Assembly: GCA_003280345.1 (NCBI GenBank)
Contig: QCFB01000002.1
Span: 62,001 to 126,000, forward strand
DNA length: 64,000 bases
Direction of reading: 5' to 3'
Source: Prochlorococcus sp. AG-363-A16
GTDB lineage: Bacteria > Cyanobacteriota > Cyanobacteriia > PCC-6307 > Cyanobiaceae
In this document: positions 10,777 through 22,833 of the stretch, in pieces
Layout of the letters: every line of letters starts with the position of its first letter
Numbering within the stretch: position 1 is the first letter of the stretch
Translations under genes and position numbers: made by a program
Notes under the pieces: model-generated
The model's database searches: none
The model's input: the letters and a program-made list of their open reading frames with translations, nothing else
Told to the model about the DNA's origin: nothing

Positions 10777-12411
10777 TCATTCTTGGATTTGTAGCTTTAC
10801 ACCTAGGGAATCCTCAACAATTGAAGCACAGTTCATTAAACTCCATTTCTCGAGGCTGAGGTTTTGAGTTTCTTTCTCCGGTATAAGTTCTAAAACAACC
10901 TCTTTGTTTTTTATTTGAACTGTTATTGAAGCAACAACAGGTTCAGGTCGCCGATCTAAGGCCGTTGCCAAACGCAACAAAAGAGCCATCTCATTAACAG
11001 TTCTAAACTCTTTTTTGCTCAAAAATTGCCATGCATCATGACGCTTCTTAGGAAGGCTTCGACGATGGTAACGAGCAATAGCTGCAACCATTAAATGCTC
11101 TGCTTGAGAATATCCGAGTAGTTCACCATGTCTAATCAAATACCAAGAATGTTTGTGATAAGCACTTTGGTTGATGTGTTGACCACAAGCGTGCAGCATC
11201 GCTGCAGCCCAAAGCAAATCCCTTCCATTTCCTTCGTCATGATGCAAAACACCATAAGTTTTATCAAAAAGAGTTAGCGCATGAAAAGCTACCCGTTCAG
11301 CACGTTTGCGATTAACCGCAAATCGATGCGCTTGATGCAAAACAGTTCTCTGCCGAATACTACTTTGAAAATTAAAGCGATCCTTCAATAATCCATGTCG
11401 CATCATCCAATCGACAATCAAACCCTCCCTAAGCGCTCTTTCACTAAGGATCAATTCATCTACTTCCAACATTTGCATTACTGTCTGCAAAATCATTGCT
11501 CCAGGAAAGATTATTTCTGCACGACGGTCATTTAAAGAAGGCAAATCTCGCCTTTCATTAAGAGATAATTTTGCAAGCATCTCAACAACCTCATCCAGCT
11601 GTTTCTTTCTCAAGCGATATCCATGAAGCTTCAATGGAGACTTTTCATCCTCACTTGCGATCAAAGAACCAATCGCCATGGCAGTACCGCTAGTGGCAAT
11701 CATTAATGGATGTTCCCCTCCTGTGATTCTTCGGCGAACCTTCTCAACCGCAGGTTCTAAAGAGCCCTGAACAAAGGTTTTAAGAAACTCACGCCTTTGC
11801 GAGGAAATAGGCTCCTTATGAATAAAGTCTCTTTGCAAACGAACAGCTCCCACCCTTGTACTCGTTAGAGCTAAGGCATCACTCCCATTAGCAAGAATCA
11901 ATTCAGTAGACCCTCCTCCAATATCCAGCAAATAGTGAGGTCGTTCCCCGAAAGTCATCCCAGAAAGAACACCCAAATAAATTAATCTGGCCTCTTCTGG
12001 ACCACTAACAAGGTCTACCTCTAACCCAAGACGATCCCTGATCTTGAGTAAAAAATCCCTTCCGTTAGGCGCCTCTCGAACAGCACTCGTTGCAGCTATA
12101 ACCAATTGTTCAACTTTATAACTTGAAGCTAAATCCCTAAAATGTTTAAGAGTTTCAAATGCCCTTTCCATAGCGACATCAGTCAATTCTCCTGATTCAG
12201 GATCTAGTTCACCTAATCGCGTAGTTGATTTCTCAGCAAGATCAATATTGAAAGTATTCAGAGCAGGGTTTATCGAAGCCACAAGTAGATGGGTTGAATT
12301 GGTGCCTATATCAATCGCACCAACATGTCGCAGCTCTTTATCTTCAGCAGAAATGAAATCATTCTGATGAGAATCCCTTAAGGCAGAAGAGGGTAGCTCA
12401 ACATCTGCCAT
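10777..12411 (-). CDS. ppx: Exopolyphosphatase / Ppx-GppA family
   Basis: GAIDIGTNSTHLLV, DIGGGSTELIL, ATSAVREAPNG; C-terminal HD-like domain. Confidence 0.9.
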   Translation of the reverse strand: MADVELPSSALRDSHQNDFISAEDKELRHVGAIDIGTNSTHLLVASINPALNTFNIDLAEKSTTRLGELDPESGELTDVAMERAFETLKHFRDLASSYKVEQLVIAATSAVREAPNGRDFLLKIRDRLGLEVDLVSGPEEARLIYLGVLSGMTFGERPHYLLDIGGGSTELILANGSDALALTSTRVGAVRLQRDFIHKEPISSQRREFLKTFVQGSLEPAVEKVRRRITGGEHPLMIATSGTAMAIGSLIASEDEKSPLKLHGYRLRKKQLDEVVEMLAKLSLNERRDLPSLNDRRAEIIFPGAMILQTVMQMLEVDELILSERALREGLIVDWMMRHGLLKDRFNFQSSIRQRTVLHQAHRFAVNRKRAERVAFHALTLFDKTYGVLHHDEGNGRDLLWAAAMLHACGQHINQSAYHKHSWYLIRHGELLGYSQAEHLMVAAIARYHRRSLPKKRHDAWQFLSKKEFRTVNEMALLLRLATALDRRPEPVVASITVQIKNKEVVLELIPEKETQNLSLEKWSLMNCASIVEDSLGVKLQIQE

Positions 12412-12500
12412 AGAGAACTAAGGCTAAATACAACAACACTCTGCCATTGGTTGCAGCAGGTTGAAAAGTAATGCCTAATGTTTCCTAAAAAGAAAAGTTC

Positions 12501-13394
12501 GTGCCCATCAGATCTAAAACCCGACGCATACAAAAGTGGCTCCAACTTCTTCGCTGGAACAAACCTAGTGGGAGGTTAATTCTGCTAATTCCAGCAGGAT
12601 GGGCTCTTTGGTTAGCACCTAGTGGGCCTCCCCAAGGAGAATTAGTAGCGTTAATAATTGCTGGTGGAATATTTACAAGTGGCGCAGGCTGTATTGCTAA
12701 TGACATATGGGATAGACGAATTGATAGCAAAGTAACTCGAACAATGCAGCGACCTTTAGCTGATGGAAGCGTACGAATTGAAACCGCATTAATACTTCTA
12801 TTCACAATGCTCCTTCTCAGCCTTCTTGTCGTGACAGCTCTACCAGTTCAAAGTCGAAGTCTCTGCCTTGGCTTAGCCTTACTCGCCTTACCTCCCATTC
12901 TCATATATCCCTCAGCCAAAAGATGGTTTTTTTATCCACAAGCATTACTTGCTCTGTGTTGGGGTTTTGCCGTTTTAATCCCTTGGGCGGCAAGTGAGTA
13001 TTCATTGTCAGGGGGCTGGCCACTTCTTTCTTGCTGGGGCGCCACTTTGATGTGGACCTTTGGTTTTGACACGATATATGCCATGGCGGACCAGAATGAT
13101 GACGCCAAGATCGGGATGCAAAGTAGTGCTATCAATCTTGGAGAGCGAGCACTCCCAATTGTTGCCATTAGCTATGCATTCGCATGCACACTTCTTGCTA
13201 GTGGAGCTGTGTTGGCAGGAATCGGATGGCCATTCTGGCCAATCTGGATAATTGCCAGTCTTGGCATGCAATATGAAGTATTGGTGGTTAAGAAATCAAA
13301 AGGTTCACTCAAAGTATTCGGTAGACATTTCCAATATCAAGTTTGGCTAGGGAGCTTACTTCTACTGGGTTTAATTATGGGTCGAGTGGCTTGA
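12501..13394 (+). CDS. ubiA: UbiA-family 4-hydroxybenzoate polyprenyltransferase, GTG start
   Basis: LRWNKPSGRLILLIPAGWAL, NDIWDRRIDSKVTRTMQRPLADG, DTIYAMADQNDDAKIG. Confidence 0.88.
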   Translation: MPIRSKTRRIQKWLQLLRWNKPSGRLILLIPAGWALWLAPSGPPQGELVALIIAGGIFTSGAGCIANDIWDRRIDSKVTRTMQRPLADGSVRIETALILLFTMLLLSLLVVTALPVQSRSLCLGLALLALPPILIYPSAKRWFFYPQALLALCWGFAVLIPWAASEYSLSGGWPLLSCWGATLMWTFGFDTIYAMADQNDDAKIGMQSSAINLGERALPIVAISYAFACTLLASGAVLAGIGWPFWPIWIIASLGMQYEVLVVKKSKGSLKVFGRHFQYQVWLGSLLLLGLIMGRVA

Positions 13395-13397
13395 GCA

Positions 13398-14297
13398 ATG
13401 ATTCGCATTCGATCAGAGACTATTGCCAAGCACCTTAAAAAGGGCGATGAAGTCCATACAGTCGCTGCAAGCTCCGCAATTGAAAACGAACAAGAACTTG
13501 TAGAAGGCCTAAAAGTTCTTACATCCTGGGGGTTGCAATGCAGGTCTCAAAGCATTGTAGGAAGACGATGGGGCTACCTTGCAGGAGACGATCATTTGCG
13601 TCTTAGCGAGTTACACCCAAAGAATCGCGCCCCTCTCTTAGCATTTGCCCGTGGAGGATGGGGGGCAGCAAGGTTGCTCGAGCATCCTAATTCCTGGGAA
13701 ACAGGATGGGTACTTGGTTTCTCAGACGTGACATCTATTCTATTGTCACGTCTTGCTGCAGGTTTTGACGGATGTATACATGGTCCGCTACTCACGAGTC
13801 TTTCTAACGAACCAAATTGGAGTCAAGAAAGACTAAAAGCAATTTTATTCGGGGAACAAATACCTGATCTTTATGGTGAAGGGTGGCAAAACGGAGTTGG
13901 AGTAGGACCTCTAGTGGTTGCCAATTTAACTGTAAGCTCACATCTACTTGGCAGTAGACATATTCCTGATCTGAAGGGTGCGATTTTAGTCTTTGAAGAT
14001 ATAGGAGAATCTCCCTATCGCATAGATAGAATGCTTACTCATTGGCGCTTGGCTGGTTTTTTAAAAGAAATTGCTGGGATTGGTTTCGGGAACTTTCAAG
14101 ATTGCGACGCCCCAACAGAGTTGCCAACTGAAAAAACATTCCAACTAACAGAAGTTTTAAAAGAAAGAGTTAGTGATTTAGACATCCCTGTAGTTGGATG
14201 TCTTCCTGTGGGTCATTGCTGTGGTAATGCAGCCTTACCACTTGGACGACTCGCCACCTTGGATGGAAAGAAAGGAAGACTTAGCCTGAATCTCTAA
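13398..14297 (+). CDS. LD-carboxypeptidase (MccF/LdcA family, S66)
   Basis: [49 protein letters not shown]. Confidence 0.82.
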   Translation: MIRIRSETIAKHLKKGDEVHTVAASSAIENEQELVEGLKVLTSWGLQCRSQSIVGRRWGYLAGDDHLRLSELHPKNRAPLLAFARGGWGAARLLEHPNSWETGWVLGFSDVTSILLSRLAAGFDGCIHGPLLTSLSNEPNWSQERLKAILFGEQIPDLYGEGWQNGVGVGPLVVANLTVSSHLLGSRHIPDLKGAILVFEDIGESPYRIDRMLTHWRLAGFLKEIAGIGFGNFQDCDAPTELPTEKTFQLTEVLKERVSDLDIPVVGCLPVGHCCGNAALPLGRLATLDGKKGRLSLNL

Positions 14298-14967
14298 GTG
14301 CGATAACAGCTTCCGCAATAATCAAATCAAATGGCGTAGTTACCTTGATATTAGAAGGGCCAGACTCAATAATCCGAACAGGTAATCCAAGGCGTTCAAA
14401 AAGAGAGGCGTCATCTGTGACGCTCCAACCATTGATTAGTGCTTGTTGATGAGCTTGTCTAAGCTCATCAACAGAAAATCCTTGAGGTGTTTGAGCGGCC
14501 CATAACTCCTTTCGCTCAGGAGTCCCAGCAATAAATCCTTGATCATTTACGCGCTTTATTGTGTCAGTCACAGGGGTTGCTGCAATAGCAGAATCTCCTG
14601 ACGCTGCTGCCTCGGCACACCGATTTATCAAATCAGGTTCAACCAAGCAACGCGCTCCATCATGAATCAGCACTGCTTTTGCAGTCGAAGGCAACCCAGC
14701 AAGACCAAATTGAACTGATTCCTGCCTAGTAGCACCTCCATTTATCCAATCAAAGGGCTTCTCCCGCCCTTCAACCATCAACATGATTGAAGGCCTATCT
14801 TGGGGCTGACCAACAATGCCAATCCATTCAATCTCATCTGCAGAGCAAGCTGCATCCAAAGTCCATGCCAAAACTGGTCGTCCAGCCAGAGGTAACAACA
14901 GTTTGTTGCAGTCTGCACCCATTCGACTTCCGCTTCCAGCAGCAACAATTAATAGATGCACAAACAA
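14281..14967 (-). CDS. ispD: 2-C-methyl-D-erythritol 4-phosphate cytidylyltransferase
   Basis: [60 protein letters not shown]. Confidence 0.94.
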   Translation of the reverse strand: MFVHLLIVAAGSGSRMGADCNKLLLPLAGRPVLAWTLDAACSADEIEWIGIVGQPQDRPSIMLMVEGREKPFDWINGGATRQESVQFGLAGLPSTAKAVLIHDGARCLVEPDLINRCAEAAASGDSAIAATPVTDTIKRVNDQGFIAGTPERKELWAAQTPQGFSVDELRQAHQQALINGWSVTDDASLFERLGLPVRIIESGPSNIKVTTPFDLIIAEAVIALRDSG

Positions 14968-15034
14968 ATCCTCCTTGTAGCAAAGTTAAGCAGACTCCAT
15001 AAATTCAGCACGAAATGGTTGCCGGACTGATTCG

Positions 15035-15667
15035 ATGCGTATCCTCGCTCTAAGTCCAGGGTCGATGCAGCGGCAATTGATAAAGCTACCAGCATTGTCG
15101 GTGGTCACATCGCAACTAGGAGGCTCTTTGCAAATAGCATGCGCTACCTCCAATAAAGGAGCTTGGAGGTTGTTACCTGCCGTAGAGAAGGTAATACCCT
15201 TCACATTTAATTCAAACCCTTCACTCGCTTACTGGAGCAATTTACTTTGCACAATTCGAAAGCAAGACTTTCAAACATGTCTCAACTTTGCAAAAGGAAT
15301 TGCCATAGGCCTCATGTTTTCGATAAGTCACATTCCCACAAGAGTTGCCGAAAAAGGGTTCTCTCGAACTGAAAATGTTGCCCCCAAAAAAGGCTGGCCT
15401 CCGCAGAAATTTGAGAGTTACTTAAAACCCTTAGGCCTATCTTTAAATGCAGATTCCTTGAAGCTTTCAATCCCTAAAGCAAAGCTTGAAGAAGCAAAAC
15501 ATTTTTACCCACCCGGCCATGGTCCAATTCTCATGATTTCCCGGCAAAGAAGCTCTAATGACTTGACTAATAAGCATTGGGAAAGTTTTGTAAAAAAAGC
15601 AAAAGCAAAGAAAGCCTACCTGCGCCGAGTATTTTTAAACACATCTAAATCAAACCCTGAGCCTTGA
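15035..15667 (+). pseudogene. Glycosyltransferase family 9 (heptosyltransferase-like), apparently C-terminally truncated
   Basis: MRILALSPGSMQRQLIKLPAL...ACATSNKGAWRLLPAVEKVIPF... resembles the GT9 N-terminal Rossmann half; the C-terminal donor-binding half is missing at 210 aa. Confidence 0.5.
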
Positions 15668-15735
15668 TTCAACTCCCGAAGAAATGAAAAATCTTAATCA
15701 TCAAATTTTGATTGAGAGCCTTGGCTTTTAACTAA

Positions 15736-16815
15736 ATGCCAAAAAGAAAAAAGCAACCTCATCAGCCAACAATTAGCGGGCTAAATATACGCGCCCTCAT
15801 GAAGCCATGGTTAGGCCCAATGGTTGCCCTTGCAGGGCTTTTACTAATAGGAGCTTGTGGATATCGACTAACTGAAGGCTGGGACTGGGGTGATTGTCTT
15901 TGGATGGTCCTTATAACAATTAGCACGATTGGATACGGCGAAGTAGAGCCACTAAGTGCGGCCGGAAGGGTAGTAACTGTTTTAATAATTTCTGGTGGAC
16001 TAGTAGTAGTTCAACTAACTATCCAACGCGTATTAGGACTTGCCGAATCTGGCTATTTTCGCAAGATGCGAGAACTTAGATTCCGCAGAATAATAAGGCA
16101 TATGAAAAATCACGTCATTCTTTGCGGTTATGGGCGCATCGGCCAAGAAATTGCCGAACAACTTCAAATGGAAGGAGTCGAGATACTTATTGTTGAATTA
16201 GATCCATCACGCAAGAACGCAGCAGAAGAAAAAGGATTAAAGGTTTTACTTGCAGATGCGACTTTGGATGAGACATTGAACCTTGCTGGTTTAGAGCAAT
16301 GCAAAAGCCTTGTAGTGACTCTCCCAAACAATGCTTCAAACCTTTATGTAATTCTGAGTGCTAAAAGTCTTTGTCCACAGTCTCGCTTGATTGCTAGGGC
16401 AGAAACAGAAGAAGCAGCAAACAAGCTCAAATTAGCTGGGGCAAGTGTTGTTGTCAGTCCTTATGTTGCAGCAGGGAGAACCATGGCAGCCACTGCCTTA
16501 AGACCAATTGCAGTTGATTTCATGGATCTTTTAGCAGGATCTGAATGTGAAATCGAAGAGTTCCGTCTTACAAGCGATCCTCAAATGTTCAAAAAGCTCA
16601 AACAATACAGTTTGTCTGATCTGCAATTAGGTCGCAAAAGCGGTGCAATGGTTTTAGCTATTCGTGACGAAGGAAAGTTAATAACAAACCCTGGAGGAGA
16701 TGTAGAACTTTCTCCGGGGCAAATGCTTATTGCTCTTGGCAGCAAAGTTGAACTCAAACGCTTTCGAGATCTACTTGGAGAGACTCTTGACAATGTTGAG
16801 AAATTGAACTGTTGA
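15736..16815 (+). CDS. Potassium channel protein with RCK/TrkA-N and TrkA-C domains
   Basis: Pore loop TISTIGYGEVEP; NHVILCGYGRIGQEIAEQL Rossmann motif. Confidence 0.88.
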   Translation: MPKRKKQPHQPTISGLNIRALMKPWLGPMVALAGLLLIGACGYRLTEGWDWGDCLWMVLITISTIGYGEVEPLSAAGRVVTVLIISGGLVVVQLTIQRVLGLAESGYFRKMRELRFRRIIRHMKNHVILCGYGRIGQEIAEQLQMEGVEILIVELDPSRKNAAEEKGLKVLLADATLDETLNLAGLEQCKSLVVTLPNNASNLYVILSAKSLCPQSRLIARAETEEAANKLKLAGASVVVSPYVAAGRTMAATALRPIAVDFMDLLAGSECEIEEFRLTSDPQMFKKLKQYSLSDLQLGRKSGAMVLAIRDEGKLITNPGGDVELSPGQMLIALGSKVELKRFRDLLGETLDNVEKLNC

Positions 16816-16862
16816 GTCCAATTCCCCCTAATCATTAAGATTCCCACACTTCGAATTTTGAC

Positions 16863-17615
16863 ATGACCTCTTCTATCTCCCTTTCTGGCCAAACCGCAAT
16901 CGTTACAGGCGCGAGTCGAGGTATAGGAAGAGCTATTGCCATCGAACTTGGGCAGGCTGGGGCAGAAGTAGTTGTGAACTATTCAAATTCCCCTGAGAAA
17001 GCTGAAGAGGTCGCTAAAGAGATCAATTCTTCGTGTGGAAATGCTTATACCTTTAAAGCAAATGTTTCAGACGAAAATGATGTGGAAAGTTTGATAAAAG
17101 CAGTACTTGAACGTAGTGGAAAAATTGACATTTTGGTCAACAACGCTGGTATTACTCGTGATGGCCTCTTAATGCGGATGAAAACCCAAGATTGGGAATC
17201 TGTCGTAAATTTAAATTTAACCGGTGTATTTCTTTGCACAAGGGCAGTAGCAAGACCAATGATCAAACAAAAGAAAGGAAGAATTATCAATGTAACTTCA
17301 GTAGTAGGTCTTATGGGGAATGCCGGTCAAGCAAATTATGCGGCAGCTAAAGCAGGCGTAATTGGCTTGACCAGAAGTTCTGCAAAAGAGTTCGCGAGCA
17401 GGAGTATTACTGTCAATGCCGTAGCTCCTGGCTTTATCACTACTGATATGACAAAGGATCTCAATGCAGAACCTATCCTTTCAGCTATTCCCTTGGGATC
17501 ATTTGGTACTCCTGAGCAGGTAGCTGGCACAGTACTTTTCTTGGCAGCTGACCCTGCAGCGAGTTATATCACAGGACAAGTACTACAAGTGGATGGCGGG
17601 ATGGTAATGGCCTAA
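16863..17615 (+). CDS. fabG: 3-oxoacyl-[acyl-carrier-protein] reductase
   Basis: VTGASRGIGRAIAIEL, NNAGITRDGLLMRM, YAAAKAGVIGLTRS, QVLQVDGGMVM. Confidence 0.95.
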   Translation: MTSSISLSGQTAIVTGASRGIGRAIAIELGQAGAEVVVNYSNSPEKAEEVAKEINSSCGNAYTFKANVSDENDVESLIKAVLERSGKIDILVNNAGITRDGLLMRMKTQDWESVVNLNLTGVFLCTRAVARPMIKQKKGRIINVTSVVGLMGNAGQANYAAAKAGVIGLTRSSAKEFASRSITVNAVAPGFITTDMTKDLNAEPILSAIPLGSFGTPEQVAGTVLFLAADPAASYITGQVLQVDGGMVMA

Positions 17616-17828
17616 CAAATTATTTTCAAAAGAACTGACCAATTAATTAAGAAGAAAGGCCTTAAGTGATTTATTCTTTATTTCAAAGGCCTTAATTATT
17701 TTCAGGAAGCAGGATATTTCTTTCAAAGATTCAACTAATTTACGAATCAAAATTTCTAGCATTTGAAATATATCTTCTATTTTAATCCCCCCAATACCTT
17801 GATTTCTTTCAATCACAAAGCGATTAAA

Positions 17829-17963
17829 CTAGAGAGGATCAAAGAATCCTTGTACGAAAAGAAACCAACCGACCAAAACTATTGGCCCTATTCCAAACAA
17901 GATCAATGCAAACTTTTTTCTATTAGGGCTATCGTCTTGTTTTTGTTTGATTGAAGTATTCAT
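17829..17963 (-). CDS. Small single-TM protein, 44 aa, unannotated in ORF track
   Basis: Manual translation MNTSIKQKQDDSPNRKKFALILFGIGPIVLVGWFLFVQGFFDPL*; one hydrophobic helix. Confidence 0.5.
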   Translation of the reverse strand: MNTSIKQKQDDSPNRKKFALILFGIGPIVLVGWFLFVQGFFDPL

Positions 17964-18130
17964 ATTTGATTGCCTAGAGGCCTTTTTCTTTTTAATCATT
18001 CACTGTGGGCTCCTACTTAATAAAAGATTAACCGCTTATCAGATGATTTTGATAAGGCAAATATCTAAGGACAAAATTTGGGGTAACCAAGAGAACTAAC
18101 TAGGCATTCAAAAAAGATCAGCGTTCCAAG

Positions 18131-18307
18131 TCATGAATCCAATGGTTGGCCAAGTTCATCACGCAACCTTCGAATACGTTGTAAGAGCTTCAAACGCCTG
18201 CTTCGCTCTGTAGCGGTAAGAAAAAGACGCAATGGGAAATAAACCAATGTCATTACTCCGGCCAGTCCAGCCATAAGAACAAAAAATAATGTTCCAGAGT
18301 CATTCAT
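18131..18307 (-). CDS. Small single-TM protein with basic C-terminus, 58 aa, unannotated in ORF track
   Basis: Manual translation MNDSGTLFFVLMAGLAGVMTLVYFPLRLFLTATERSRRLKLLQRIRRLRDELGQPLDS*. Confidence 0.6.
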   Translation of the reverse strand: MNDSGTLFFVLMAGLAGVMTLVYFPLRLFLTATERSRRLKLLQRIRRLRDELGQPLDS

Positions 18308-18427
18308 CTCTTGACCCTAACTACCTTCTCCCAATCACGAAACTTTTATCAGAGAAACGATTCGGCTTTCCCCACTTAACCCCCCTCCCAAGGAGTGAAC
18401 ATCTTGTGGGAAATTGACGAAGGGTAA

Positions 18428-20128
<1,701 letters not shown>

Positions 20129-20213
20129 CAGCGTAGAAAAAAACAATGACTAAGAAATATTCATCTTTAATAAATAACTAATTCCATAAAAATATTTGAA
20201 TCATCATCATTCC

Positions 20214-20269
20214 AAAGCTTCCTAAATATGACCTACTTCCTATGGAAGTGGGCATATTTAGGAAGCTTT
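20214..20269. terminator. Long hairpin / probable bidirectional terminator between groEL and the convergent downstream gene
   Basis: AAAGCTTCCTAAATATG-A-CCTACTTCC-TAT-GGAAGTGGG-CATATTTAGGAAGCTTT; 17 bp perfect plus 9 bp inner stem with one G-T. Confidence 0.6.
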
Positions 20270-20815
20270 GTGCTCATCATCTTCAACATTTGGCAACCAT
20301 CGGCGCAAATGTCTCAAAGTCCTTGGTGGTGGTGGTGGTGCATCAAAAGACACTGCAGATGAAGCCTTTATTTCTTTCTCTAAACTAGATTTACCCTCCT
20401 CCTTAAATTTATTTCCAAGTACATCTAATAACTCATTAACAAAGACTTTCGACTTTCCCTCTTCCTCCGCCTCAATTCCAGGGGGCAACTCCAAACATTG
20501 TTCTTCAAGCTCCAAAATATCTTCAGGTGTTTGTTCCAATAGAGTTCTCTCTTCTCTTTCCTTTTCAGAGATATTAAGAAGAAGATCGTCATTTTCTGAG
20601 GTGTTTTCATACAAGCACTCTTCTCTTGATTCCAAATCAATACTCATTTCTTTAGGAAGAGTTTCTAATCCATATCTGTGAACCCATTTTCCCTGAAGAA
20701 GAAAGTGTCGACTTAACTCTTCAAGGTCTAATGCCTCAGAAATTTGTCGCTTCAACTCAACCTGTCGAAAAGGGAAATGACCTTTCAAAAGAGCTTTATT
20801 CACGGGATTAAGCAA
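20258..20815 (-). CDS. Conserved hypothetical protein with acidic middle and proline-rich segment
   Basis: 185 aa; PPPPPRTLRHLRRWLPNVEDDEHKAS; stop codon inside the hairpin. Confidence 0.7.
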   Translation of the reverse strand: MLNPVNKALLKGHFPFRQVELKRQISEALDLEELSRHFLLQGKWVHRYGLETLPKEMSIDLESREECLYENTSENDDLLLNISEKEREERTLLEQTPEDILELEEQCLELPPGIEAEEEGKSKVFVNELLDVLGNKFKEEGKSSLEKEIKASSAVSFDAPPPPPRTLRHLRRWLPNVEDDEHKAS

Positions 20816-21662
20816 GTTTGCGATTTAAAAGTGGACGAATCAAGAAGAAAAGTCCAATAGTGAAAACCATCAAAACTCTTAAACATCCAAACCCAGTCAC
20901 GTCACCATATGGAGCATGAAGGAGCACGATGCCAAGATCAATTGGACCGCCATAAGCGGCACGAATGGGTTCTATTGCAAAGGTAAGGGGATTAAGGCTT
21001 GCAAGCCAGCCCAACCACACAGGCATAAAAGAAATTGGTGCCAATGCAGTGCTAGCAAATAGCAGAGGGAGGTTGACAATAAAGATCACAGCAATAAGTT
21101 CAATGTGACCTGGCAAAGCAAAGGCCAACCCGAGACTCATTGCAGTGACAGCAAAAACTAATAACAACAAAGTAAGAAAAACAACTAATAAACCTGCAAA
21201 ACCGGGCCATCCATAGCCAAGCAAAAAAGTGGTCCCCATAATTGCAATACTTTGCAAAAGGCTTATTGATGTGATGTAAATCACTGAAGCAAAAACAATC
21301 GAACTTCTGCTCCTCAGAGGAGCAACCAAAAGTCGATTAAGAAATCCAAACTCTCTATCAAACATTACGGGCAGTCCAGCATTTAAAGCTCCACTAAATG
21401 CTGTAAAAACAATCACGCCTGCACCTAGAAAAGTTCCATAACTCATACCTCCAGGTAACAAACTCGCTGGGGCATTCGCAAACAAAGCCCCAAACAATAC
21501 AAGCCAAATCAGAGGTTGAATAATGCCTGCAATCAAAGTAGAAGGGCGACGTATTAACTGAATAAAAAGCCTTTTGGTTAAAGCGAGTGTTTCCTGAATC
21601 AATTCAGTGATTTGTCCGCGCTCTTTATTTCGTGTAGAAGTATTTGCCATTGGAGTAGTCAT
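20808..21662 (-). CDS. ABC-2 type transporter permease
   Basis: RRPSTLIAGIIQPLIWLVLFGALF; six-helix ABC-2 architecture; adjacent ATPase. Confidence 0.88.
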   Translation of the reverse strand: MTTPMANTSTRNKERGQITELIQETLALTKRLFIQLIRRPSTLIAGIIQPLIWLVLFGALFANAPASLLPGGMSYGTFLGAGVIVFTAFSGALNAGLPVMFDREFGFLNRLLVAPLRSRSSIVFASVIYITSISLLQSIAIMGTTFLLGYGWPGFAGLLVVFLTLLLLVFAVTAMSLGLAFALPGHIELIAVIFIVNLPLLFASTALAPISFMPVWLGWLASLNPLTFAIEPIRAAYGGPIDLGIVLLHAPYGDVTGFGCLRVLMVFTIGLFFLIRPLLNRKLA

Positions 21663-21731
21663 TGAATTGTCTCGTAGTGAAACGGTCGTGGAAACTGGTT
21701 GGGGGAGGGATGTTTACGAAAACACTCAGAT

Positions 21732-22745
21732 TTACCTCATAGATTTTTTGTTTTCGAGCTTGAAATCTCTTTCACCAGCAACAGCAAGTTCAGCATCCAT
21801 TAAGGTTCGACCAGTTGCTTGTAAATAAACATCATCCAAACTGGCACGGCTTTGTGCAATTGCAAACACTTTAAAATTAGATTTCTCCAATACTTCACGA
21901 ATAACAGACAAAATACTTTCATCATCAACCACAAGATTTAAAGAAAAGCCTTGTGCTCGATTAACTACAACCTGACTCACACCCTTGATATCTTCTAACA
22001 GTTTCCTTACTTGGCCTGATTCATTTTCATCACTAAACTCCCTCACCCTAAGCGTTATTCTATCGCCGCCAAGTTCCTTTTTTAACTGTTCTGGCACACC
22101 TTCTGCGATAACACGGCCATCATCAATAATTGCCATCTGGTCAGCAAGCGCTTCAACCTCTTCGAGATAATGACTACTTAAAAGAACAGTGGTTCCTTTT
22201 ACTTTAAGCTCACGCAAAAGCTGCCAAATTGCGGAGCGGCTTTCTATATCCAAACCAACTGTCGGCTCATCTAATACCAATAACTGAGGTTGATGTAATA
22301 AGCCAGAAGCTAGATCAAGCCTTCTTCTCATTCCACCAGAATATGAACCACAACGACGGTCAATCCACTCTTCCATAGAAAGTAAATCAATCAATTCATC
22401 AATTCGTTCAATCCGCTTACTTTCTCGCAAATGATATAAGTTTCCTTGTAAATTAAGTAATTCTCGACCTGTAAGAATTTTATCTATGGCAACTTCTTGA
22501 GCAACATATCCAAGCTCTCTTCTTATTGCCTGAGGATCTTTTAAAGCATCAAAACCAGCAACATTTACATGACCAGCATCAGGAGCCAAAAGAGTAGAGA
22601 TGATTCTAAGAGTGGTACTCTTACCGGCACCATTTGGACCTAATAGGCCAAATAAACTCCCACGAGGTACTTTTAAAGTTAATCCCTTAAGAGCCTGAAC
22701 CGCCCCATAAGACTTAACAAGATCCCTGAGTTCAATAAGCGACAT
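21732..22745 (-). CDS. ABC-2 type (DrrA-like) transporter ATP-binding protein
   Basis: LLGPNGAGKSTTLR, YSGGMRRRLDLASGL, LLVLDEPTVGLD. Confidence 0.92.
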   Translation of the reverse strand: MSLIELRDLVKSYGAVQALKGLTLKVPRGSLFGLLGPNGAGKSTTLRIISTLLAPDAGHVNVAGFDALKDPQAIRRELGYVAQEVAIDKILTGRELLNLQGNLYHLRESKRIERIDELIDLLSMEEWIDRRCGSYSGGMRRRLDLASGLLHQPQLLVLDEPTVGLDIESRSAIWQLLRELKVKGTTVLLSSHYLEEVEALADQMAIIDDGRVIAEGVPEQLKKELGGDRITLRVREFSDENESGQVRKLLEDIKGVSQVVVNRAQGFSLNLVVDDESILSVIREVLEKSNFKVFAIAQSRASLDDVYLQATGRTLMDAELAVAGERDFKLENKKSMR

Positions 22746-22833
22746 CTATTTAAAAAGGTTTCATCAACGAATGGTTGAAATCTAATTAGCAAAATGAATT
22801 GCGGTTAAAAGGGTATGCAAGTACGTATTTTAT

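Noticed and set aside
17651-17700. Two AAAGGCCTTAA copies downstream of fabG
   Set aside because: Near-palindromic repeats probably form a fabG terminator, but pairing is ambiguous and I could not define clean arms.
20322-20341. GGTGGTGGTGGTGG microsatellite
   Set aside because: It encodes the poly-proline stretch of the minus-strand CDS; too short to call a separate repeat feature.
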